Shown one piece after another: positions 56,818 to 64,000 of a DNA stretch of 64,000 nt; positions within the stretch are counted from its first letter, which is position 1, and each line of letters starts with the position of its first letter. The position numbers and the translations under genes were made by a program. The notes beneath the pieces were generated by a model. It did no database searches and was not told the origin of the DNA. It was given only the letters and a program-made list of their open reading frames with translations. This stretch comes from Aedes albopictus. Lineage: Eukaryota; Arthropoda; Insecta; Diptera; Culicidae. The stretch is taken from assembly GCF_035046485.1 (NCBI RefSeq), contig NC_085138.1, forward strand, positions 6,323,409 to 6,387,408, in the 5' to 3' direction.

Positions 56818-58389
56818 ATGAACATCACGGACGCTTATCCATTGCTCCTGCCACTGTTACCTGGCTTGTTGGATTCCCTCTTCAATCAACAGCTCCTTCA
56901 GGCGATAAGCCTCATTTGTGAACCACACTATCCCAAACACATCGTCTACGGGGGTCTTCAACCCCCATCCCTGGAATATCTGCCGGATCGCTATCTACAG
57001 CACTCAACGGAGCCACGTACGATCATCAGCGATATCGATCGCGTCAATTGGCCAATCCCCATCGAGGCCTGTCTGATGCTGTTTTTAGACGAAGCCATCG
57101 TCTTGGATTTGACCAAATCTATCGCGGGGCACAGGATGCTAGTTGTGACTTCGGCGATTCCTTCCGAGCACACCCACCGCATGATCACTCTGAACAGTAT
57201 TTTCGATGTATTTTTCGTCACCATCAACGAATCACATTTCGGCGTCTACTACCACGGGCATTCCCTGGAACACCGATGGACGCAGCTGACGATGAACACC
57301 CAAACCAGAACGTTTCGCGACATGGCAGGTTCGGGTCTGATGTCCACCGTGAACAACGAAGACGAACGGCTGTTTGCACGCTTCGTTGCAGCGGAGATGA
57401 ATGCTACACTTGATCTCGGGAACGACAGATCGTCTAGGGCGTGCATCTTCTACTCTCAGTTGCTAACGGAGCCGTTTCCGAACAGCCAGCTCATCTACAT
57501 GCACCGAACCTCGGGACTTCGGGCACTGGTCCCGAAGCTGGACGAGCGTCTGCCGATGATATCCGTTATGGTGGATCCGTTCGATGTCGAGACCTGGACG
57601 CTGTACGGAGCGATGATCTTGACGGTGGCTTTCTTCCGTATGTGCTGCTCCAGACGGTTTACGCTTCGGCAGTACTTCCGGAGCATTCAGGACATCGCGT
57701 CATGTCTAGTGCAGAGCCTTCCGATACGTTTCCATCGCCTGGTGGAGCAAGTCGTCGTGGCCTTTCCCATACTGCTCAACGTGGTACTGATGACGGCTTA
57801 CTCATCTTTGGTGATCTCGTTTCTCCTGAATCCCCGTGTCCATCCGGAGCTGGACACCCTCGATCAGCTGAACGATTCTTGCTGTTGGTGGTGGGCGCTC
57901 AATGTGGAATCTTTAGCCTTTCGCCATGCTGGGGACTGCCTGTCGGTGACCGTGGACAAGGACTACAGCCCAAAGGTAGCTGACCGCGGAAGGTTCGAGT
58001 GCTACTTGATCGAGCCCACTGTCGAGTCGCTTATGGCGGAAATGGACCCGGGGATTGCTAGGCACTACCGCTGGTCGAGGGAGACAATCCAACCGTATCC
58101 TGTGATGGCGTTGGCCACCGGAGGCGTTGGTCTGGTCAAGTGGATTCGGTTCTTTGCAAGTGTGTATTTTGCTGAAGGAGGATTGCATACGTTCTTTAGG
58201 GGGAGCTCGGAACAGAGTATCGCCAGAGGGAATAATGAGGACCGATCGATCATGGTTGAGGACCTTGGCTTGCTGTGGTGGGCCTTTTGTTGGGGAATCG
58301 TGATCAGTTTGGTGGTTTTTATTGGTGAATTACTGAGAAGTAGTCGGATCTGGAGTTCAAAGTTTATTGGCTTCAATAGAATACGTTGA
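56818..58389 (+). CDS. Divergent ionotropic receptor (mosquito-type IR), copy 2
   Basis: This intronless frame gives 523 residues from the ATG at 56818. I chose that start because MNITDAYPLL aligns with MDITSIVPLL at the start of the paralogue at 39396. The frame is open further upstream, but that part derives from a LINE tail; an in-frame ATG at 56755 would add 21 residues. A hydrophobic N-terminus (about 8-33) is signal-like. Membrane segments are at about 260-275, 309-337 and 481-503. Shared motifs are VDPFDVETWT, AYSSLVISFLLNPR, DSCCWWW and DRGRFECYLIEP. It is probably a ligand-tuning chemoreceptor channel subunit of sensory neurons, by family inference. The two genes are local duplicates that have diverged strongly. 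It ends 16 residues after the last membrane segment region, without the repeat-derived tail of copy 1. Confidence 0.9.
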   Translation: MNITDAYPLLLPLLPGLLDSLFNQQLLQAISLICEPHYPKHIVYGGLQPPSLEYLPDRYLQHSTEPRTIISDIDRVNWPIPIEACLMLFLDEAIVLDLTKSIAGHRMLVVTSAIPSEHTHRMITLNSIFDVFFVTINESHFGVYYHGHSLEHRWTQLTMNTQTRTFRDMAGSGLMSTVNNEDERLFARFVAAEMNATLDLGNDRSSRACIFYSQLLTEPFPNSQLIYMHRTSGLRALVPKLDERLPMISVMVDPFDVETWTLYGAMILTVAFFRMCCSRRFTLRQYFRSIQDIASCLVQSLPIRFHRLVEQVVVAFPILLNVVLMTAYSSLVISFLLNPRVHPELDTLDQLNDSCCWWWALNVESLAFRHAGDCLSVTVDKDYSPKVADRGRFECYLIEPTVESLMAEMDPGIARHYRWSRETIQPYPVMALATGGVGLVKWIRFFASVYFAEGGLHTFFRGSSEQSIARGNNEDRSIMVEDLGLLWWAFCWGIVISLVVFIGELLRSSRIWSSKFIGFNRIR

Positions 58390-58693
58390 GTTTTACAGAG
58401 TTCTTAATACGATGAAAAGATTTGTTGAGACTTTATTACGTCCACTATCGGGAAGGGGGCGTAAACCAAATTGGACGTAAAACAATCAGAGTACCTACCA
58501 ATTTCCATTGAAATACACATATTAGAAGCTAGTTTACGTTCTCCATGTTGTTCGCGCCCATCAGACGCTCCGGTGGAAAATGTGCCCCACTTTCCCCTAC
58601 GAGAATGAGCAACGCCACTCCAGCTCCCACAAATGTAAACACGGCGACAGCACGGGACCACTCACCACCGACGATGATTGCGATGATGATAGA
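58390..58693. other. 3' flank of receptor copy 2
   Basis: No gene is recognised here. The segment near 58640-58690 is GC-rich with GATGAT words and leads into the LTR. Small open frames on both strands have no recognisable domain. Confidence 0.4.
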
Positions 58694-59060
58694 TGATGAC
58701 AGCTGTGAGCGAGCGCGCATCATCGCGGCGGCACCCAGTTGGACGAACGTGCAGGCCGCTCGTGAGTGACCGGTGAGAGGCTTCCTTCAGGCAGTGCAGC
58801 CAGATTTTTATTCGAGAATCTAATAGAACGTTCTAGATGCACTCCTGGGTGCTATATAAGGAGAGCACCAATCCCGACAGTCGAAATAGTCTGTTTTGAC
58901 CCGGCAAACGGTCAAGAAGTGAAAAGTGAGTTGTAATTACAAGCGTTGGCGTGGCTTGGACAACGCCAAGTGAAGTAAATAAAGTGTTTTAAGTGTAACC
59001 CTGTGTTTCTTTCTTGCGAGAAAGAAAATCCCCGTTTGAGGCACTGCGGAGACCCAAACA
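58694..59060 (+). mobile_element. Long terminal repeat, copy 1 (BEL/Pao-like)
   Basis: It starts TGATGACAGCTGTGAGCG and ends GACCCAAACA. It contains a TATA box (TATATAA, 58853-58859), an initiator-like CGACAGTCG about 20 bp later and a polyadenylation signal (AATAAA, 58978-58983). The following TTTTGGTCCGTCCGAACCGG resembles the primer-site region of BEL/Pao-type elements, but this is from memory. A second copy is at 63022-63954. Copy 1 lacks about 20 bp present in copy 2 near 58810. Confidence 0.85.
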
Positions 59061-59828
59061 TTTTGGTCCGTCCGAACCGGATTCAGTGCCCGTGGAGTGG
59101 AACCGACTTGCAGTCCCCGGTTCTTTATCGAAGCGAGGAACCCCTGCCGGTCAGCGAGCTGACCGGAGCCAAAGACACCTTGCCGCCGGCAAGGATATCA
59201 ACCCGACGAGGCCTTCTGCTGATTTGAGGAGCAATCAGTAGAAGCAGGACCCTATCCCTGGAGACCGCCGGTCAAGAAGGGATCGGTACAGTGATAAGTT
59301 CCCCTGGTCAACGAGGCGACCAGCCGAGGAATCCCTGCCGGTCTGTGGACGATCGGCAACAACGGTGACTTCTTTGCCGCCGGCAAAGACACCACCCCGT
59401 CAAGGAATCCCACCGGTCGACGAGTCGGTCGGTCCTAGCGAAGAGTCCTGCTGGTCATCGAGGCGACTAGCCGAGGAGTTCCGTACCGGTCAACGAGAGA
59501 TCGGTATCAACGGTGACATCCTTACCGCCGGTGAGGACACCAGCCTATCGAAGAGTCGGTCGGCCGCAGCGAAGCGTCCTGCTGGTCATTGAGGCGACCA
59601 GTCGAGGAATCCTGTCGGTCAGTGTGCTACGAGCATCAAGGGAGGCATCTTTGCCGTCGGTATAAACTTCACCAACGAGAAGATTTCCTGCCGATCAACG
59701 AGGTCATCGGCCCCAGAAGAAGTGTTTCCCTGGTCAACGAGCGAGAGAAATTACCGCCGGTCAGTGGACGATCGGCACTGGATATGTCATACCGTACTCC
59801 ACGGAATACCATGGAATACCAAAAGTAA
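59061..59828 (+). repeat. GC-rich leader repeats after the LTR
   Basis: Degenerate repeats of GCCGCCGGCAA(A/G)GA and CCGGTC(A/T)..GACGATCGG recur with anchors near 59181, 59375, 59523 and 59652 (spacing 194, 148 and 129 bp). They look like the untranslated leader of the LTR element. Open frames of 74-79 codons here lack Gag-like motifs, so no coding call is made. Confidence 0.6.
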
Positions 59829-60084
59829 CATGAGATAACTATGCTGCACATGGCAGTTCAGTTCAATTTAATCAGTCGCGGAATTTTTACGTTGTTTATT
59901 TAATAATCTGTAAACTTCAACCACAGACAAACAGACGTAACACTCTTCAAAACGGCTTGGCACTTGCATTTAACGATCAATTCGAATTTCATTTGATTTG
60001 CGCGATCCTTCCACCAGAGGCGCTAGTGTTCGATCGCTTTGACGTTTGTCAGTGTACACGTTGCTGAATGATGCAAATAGTGGA
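59829..60084. other. Junction sequence, probably mobile-element-derived
   Basis: Sequence between the leader repeats and the transposase fragment includes CAGACAAACAGACGTAACAC and CACCAGAGGCGCTAGTG. No gene is recognised. Confidence 0.35.
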
Positions 60085-61030
60085 TAGTGAATAGTGGACA
60101 AGATGGTGCATTTTGTTGATAAAGTTAACGTAAGGAAAGCATATGCGGAAAAGGTTGTGAAAATTGGTTACTTCCTGATCGAGTTCTATAATCTGTCGCT
60201 GGCTTATCCTGTTTGAAAATGCAACGTACACAATTTTCAACAACGAACCAATAAGAGTCAAATAATTAGGATTACAAAAGAGAATCTTTTTGAACATAAA
60301 TGGAAATGCTCTCAGGAGTGTCCAAGTTTGAGCAGCAGACTGAGCTAGACTGTATCCTGGAGGTTTTAAACTTTTTGCTGAAAAGTTGGACGAAGGCTTA
60401 TCTCTAGACTCAGCTGTTCCATAGTTGAAATTGGTAATAATCGAATTGACCTCATCTATCGATATTAGTTTTCTGTTGTTAATAAGATCATTCATAACCA
60501 ACTTAATAACCTTGGGAACTACACCCTCGAGTAAGTCATGCATCGGGTCCATGGTGTTGTTTGTTGCTATGTTGAAGTATTTGAGTTGATGGAACACGCA
60601 GTCACCTATGATTCCCAAGTCAGACGGATGCTGTTGCTTACTTTGAATCGCCGCTAGATCACATTTGACACTTTCTGGTGTACGGCAAGGAAAAGAATCT
60701 TGTGGACATCCTCGACGAAGCGCATCTCGTGGCATGTAGCAAAACCGACAAAACATTCTCGCCTGGGGCCCCATGAGACGAAAAATATCGTGGATTGCCA
60801 GCGTATCTCCAATCACATGTACCAGTACGGCACGTAGAACGAAGTCATCGCCTTCTCCGATCTTGATTGTAATTCCTGAGTCCGATTCCAATTGGCGAAG
60901 GTCTTCAATTAGAGGTTGTAGGACTTGTTCGTGGCCGTACTTCTTAAGATCTTTAGAAGCTACGATTAATGCCAAGTAAATACGACTGAGATCAGAATTA
61001 ACGATTGAATCAAAATTTTCAATTATGGTA
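60085..61030 (-). pseudogene. Transposase-like fragment with CRFC and DPMHDLLEGV motifs
   Basis: A minus-strand open frame spans this block. It has no ATG at its upstream end: the codon at 60975-60973 is TTG, and the frame continues to about 61030, where 12-bp array begins. Motifs are VLVHVIGDTLAIHDI, CRFC (about 66 residues before the next motif), DPMHDLLEGVVP and MHHLVHY near the end. This combination recalls large transposon proteins of animals with a CxxC pair and a D-x-MH-x-LLEG motif, possibly of the CACTA/EnSpm type. The class is tentative. Both ends are broken: by array upstream, and by unrelated sequence after LVHY downstream. Confidence 0.65.
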
Positions 61031-62490
61031 AATCCTGGAGGAATTCTTAGTGGAATTCCTGGAGGAGTTCCACAGAGAAATGCTTGGATGAAATCCTAAA
61101 GGAATGCCTGGAGGAATACCTTGAATAATTCCAGGATAAATTCCTGGAAGAATTTCTGGGGAAATTTTTGAAGGAATCCCTGGATTCCTTGAGAAATCCC
61201 TGGGGAAGTTTCTTAAGGAATCACTGGAGAATTTCCAGGAGAAATTGCTGGAGGAACTGCGATAATTATTTTTGAAGGAATTTCTGTAGGAGTTCCTGGG
61301 ATACTTCTGGAGGAATCCCTATAGAAATCCCTGGAAAACCTCCTGGGGGAATGCCTGGAACATGCCGCCTTTAAGAATATTTGGAAGAATCTCTAGAGAA
61401 ATTCCTTGAGAAATTTCTAGATGGGTTCCTGGAGGACTCCCTGCAAAAATTCCATGAGCAATCCCTGAATGATTTGCTGGAGAATTCTCTTAATGACTCA
61501 CTGGAACAATTGCAGGAGGAATACCTGGTGGAATTCCTGGAGGAGTCCCTAGAGGAATCTCTAGAGGAATGCCTGGACGAATCCCTGTAGAATTTTTTAG
61601 AGGAATCCATGCAAGAATTCTCAGAGGAATCCTGGAAGAATTCCTTGAGGAATTTTTGGAGAAATCCCTTGAGCAGTTCCCGGAGGAGTCCTTTGAGGAA
61701 TTCCCGGAGGAATCCCAGGAAGAATTCCAGAAGAAATACAATGTTTAATTTCTGAGGGAATTCCAGAAGAAGTTTCTGAGGAAATCTCAGTACTGAAGAA
61801 ATTGCTGAAATTCCTAAGGAAATCCTGAAATCGTGGATTAATTCCTGAAGGAATCCCAAGAGAGTTCTTGCAGGCATTTTTAAAATAATCCCGGAAGTTG
61901 TTCCTGAAAGAATTATAGAAGGAATTCGCGGGTGATTCCCTGCAGGAATTCTTGGAGAAATTTCTGAAGAAACCCCATGAGGAATTCCTTAGGGAATCTC
62001 AGGAAAGCTTTCTTAGCGAATTCCTGGTAGCATTTTTGAAGGAATCCCTGGAAAAAAATCTGAAGAAATCCGTGTCTGTAGTAATTTCTGGGCGAATTTT
62101 TGAAGGAATACTTATATGGACCCCTATAGAATTTTTTGTACAAATGTTTTAAGCAATTCCTGGATTATTTTTAAATAATTGCTAGTATAATTTTCTGAAA
62201 GATTGTTTTCAATAAATTCTTGCAAAAATACTTCGCATCATTACAGATGGAATTATTGGAACAATCTCTAGCGGAATTCCGGAAGGAATATATGGAGAAA
62301 TCCCTGTAGATATCTCTGAAGGAATACCTGCAGAAGGATCTCTGGAGAAATTCCTGAAGGAAACCTCAAAGAGGAGGAACCACTGAAGATATCCCAGGAC
62401 AAATCTTCGAAGATATATGAATTCTCGAAGGAATCTCTTGAGGAATCTATGATGGAATCGCTGCAACAAGCTATGGAAGAAAATCTTGGA
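61025..62490. repeat. 12-bp array in GGAGGAATTCCTGG orientation
   Basis: Units such as CTGGAGGAATTCCTGGAAGA fill the interval. The 168-codon minus-strand frame at 61371-61877 and others are Ser/Asn/Arg-rich or Glu/Leu-rich repeat translations and are not called as genes. The left edge cuts the transposase-like frame. Confidence 0.9.
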
Positions 62491-62675
62491 GGAATAATTT
62501 ATACTCATATAATTTACGAAACTATGAACAAATTTAAAACAGTCATTTTGATTCCTCAAAACTGCAATGCCGATTTGCATATTCACATATCTGGCGCCCA
62601 TCCCACTTAAAACTCATTATAAGTCAGGCCCCCCCTGGGCCCCCTCCAGAAAAAAATCCTAGGTACGCCAATGGT
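62491..62675 (-). repeat. Array leader ending in a GGCGTACCTAGGATTTTT block
   Basis: On the minus strand the block begins CATTGGCGTACCTAGGATTT, followed by a G-rich tract (GGAGGGGGCCCAGGGGGGGC) and about 150 bp of AT-rich sequence before the array. The layout (GGCGTA start, G run, AT-rich spacer, array) parallels the leaders at 24105 and 46298, although the detailed sequence differs. Confidence 0.5.
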
Positions 62676-62859
62676 TTTACCTGTTAGTTGCCGGAAGGTT
62701 GCCGGGTCCACAGCTGCTTCAACTTGATCCATTTTCCCAGGTTTCCGCAGGTTTTCCGCGAGGTTTTCCGCCGGCTTACCGGTTGGCACACAACACGCTC
62801 CTGTGACTTTGTTTTTCTTTCTGATGCAATCTATCACAACATTGAGTTTTTTGTAAATA

Positions 62860-63018
62860 ACACGCTTCACTCAAAAGTGAGTAAAGCAGAGATCTAATGT
62901 GACAGAGTAGATATTAACTCACTTTGACAAATTGATGTTACTCACCTTTGACAGATTTAGTAAAAGTTTAAAAGTGAGTAAAATTTACTCACTTGAGAGT
63001 AGTTTTCAACGAGCGTGT
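62860..63018. mobile_element. Small inverted-repeat element, ACACGCT..AGCGTGT
   Basis: ACACGCTTCACTCAAAAGTG at the left and the inverse arrangement TTTACTCACTTGAGAGTAG..AGCGTGT at the right are paired, with GTGAGTAAA blocks repeated inside. It directly abuts the second LTR. No clear target duplication is visible. Confidence 0.55.
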
Positions 63019-63021
63019 AGA

Positions 63022-63954
63022 TGATGACAGCTGTGAGCGAGCGCGCATCATCGCGGGGGCACCCAGTTGGACGATCGTGCAGGCCGCTCGTGAGTGACCG
63101 GTGAGAGGCTTCTTTCAGGCAGTGCAGCCAGATTTGTGGTATGGTCTAGAATGTTTTATTCGAGAATCTAATAGAACGTTCTAGATGCACTCCTGGGTGC
63201 TATATAAGGAGAGCACCAATCCCGACAGTCGAAATAGTCTGTTTTGACCCGGCAAACGGTCAAGAAGTGAAAAGTGAGTTGTAATTACAAGCGTTGGCGT
63301 GGCTTGGACAACGCCAAGCAGGGGCGTACAATTTCGTTTCAATGATACACTTTCATGCAACATTTGAATGAGTCACTTCAAGTGTTTCATACATTTTTCT
63401 AATGACTCGGTCGTTAAAAAAAACTTTTCCACTCATCGTAGCACTCGGTAGTCTCCCACCCGGTCGCATTGCTTGTGCTTCACCCGTCAGAGCATTAGTG
63501 TCTCACTGGTGCGCGCTAGTCTCTCAATGGTTACGGGTGCCGGTTAATTGGATTTAAGTGGTCGAATTTGTTATCCTCTTTCATAAAACATAATTATCAT
63601 TCTATTGGTGTGCACCACTATTTAAAAATGTGGTTTAAATAGTGTTTTTAGCATGATGAAGTATTTCAATGACTCATAAATGAAACGAAAATCCAAGTGT
63701 ATCATTCCATGTTTCATACACACTTGTTTCTGTAGCAGCAACGAACGAGTGTGTTGCTGGGTGAGAGATGAAGCATCACAGCAGTCCGTTCGCATGGGAA
63801 ACGATTTGCTACAGTCGTCGTACGTCATGTTTTCCTTTCGAAATTGCACGACCCTGACGCCAAGTGAAGTAAATAAAGTGTTTTAAGTGTAACCCTGTGT
63901 TTCTTTCTTGCGAGAAAGAAAATCCCCGTTTGAGGCACTGCGGAGCCCCAAACA
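63022..63954 (+). mobile_element. Long terminal repeat, copy 2, split by a MITE
   Basis: Apart from the insertion at 63319-63856, it matches the LTR at 58694-59060 with few differences and contains the same TATA box, AATAAA and end (GCCCCAAACA). It retains about 20 bp (GTGGTATGGTCTAGAATG) missing from copy 1. The flanks do not give a target duplication matching copy 1, so the two may be ends of one rearranged element or independent solo LTRs. Confidence 0.85.
63319..63856. mobile_element. hAT-type MITE with 8-bp target duplication
   Basis: ACGCCAAG flanks the insertion on both sides (63311-63318 and 63857-63864) and occurs once at the matching site in LTR copy 1. The termini CAGGGGCGTACAATTTCG and CGAAATTGCACGACCCTG are imperfect inverse copies. 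An 8-bp duplication with CAGGG termini is the hAT signature. It is 538 bp and has no transposase. Confidence 0.93.
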
Positions 63955-64000
63955 CATGTGTTTGGCAAAGTTTGAGTACTGACCAAGGGCTATTTAAAAA

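Noticed and set aside
57441..57983. A 180-codon frame overlapping the second receptor in another phase
   Set aside because: It overlaps the receptor's conserved membrane region out of frame and has no motif of its own.

Overview
This is a repeat-dominated, AT-rich eukaryotic nuclear window, most probably from an Aedes-type culicine mosquito. I base this on two intronless, highly divergent ionotropic-receptor (IR) genes of the kind that has expanded in mosquitoes, a tRNA-derived SINE with Feilai-like A and B boxes, an RTE-like LINE, many small inverted-repeat elements (MITEs), and long arrays built on the 12-bp unit GGAATTCCTCCA. The species is inferred, because no database was searched.

Only two genes look intact and host-encoded. 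They are the paralogous IRs at 39396-41099 and 56818-58389, both on the plus strand and about 16 kb apart, sharing the same domain layout and many motifs. Both have been touched by mobile DNA. The first ends in a C-terminal tail encoded by 12-bp-repeat-like sequence. The second has a decayed LINE 3' end joined in frame just upstream of its probable start.

Layout. 0.9-2.8 kb: a 152-bp satellite and diverged inverted copies of it. 2.8-7.6 kb: a degenerate 12-bp array with a MITE and a 0.74-kb tandem duplication. 7.6-9.6 kb: a low-repeat island rich in TAATTA motifs. 9.6-20.3 kb: further arrays, a SINE, a 2.9-kb element filled with 150-bp repeats, and several MITEs. 20.4-25.4 kb: the largest 12-bp array. 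25.7-27.1 kb: a second low-repeat island. 27.9-32.4 kb: a CCCGATC-ended element broken open by other DNA, including an LTR-like insertion. 32.6-36.3 kb: a decayed RTE-like LINE (minus strand) and fragments of relatives. 36.4-39.1 kb: two more CCCGA-ended elements. 39.4-41.1 kb: IR gene 1. 41.3-43.3 kb: an inverted-repeat element carrying eight 144-bp satellite units. 43.5-46.3 kb: another 12-bp array and its leader. 46.6-53.2 kb: satellites in opposite orientations. 53.2-56.6 kb: mobile-element fragments. 56.8-58.4 kb: IR gene 2. 58.7-64.0 kb: two copies of one LTR, enclosing GC-rich leader repeats, a transposase fragment and a 12-bp array; the second LTR is split by a MITE with an 8-bp target duplication.

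The genes do not form an operon or pathway. The biological theme is a chemoreceptor pair embedded in transposons and satellites. The same repeat modules recur in different arrangements: satellite inside a transposon, transposon inside a satellite, arrays with shared leaders, and repeat sequence recruited into a coding end.
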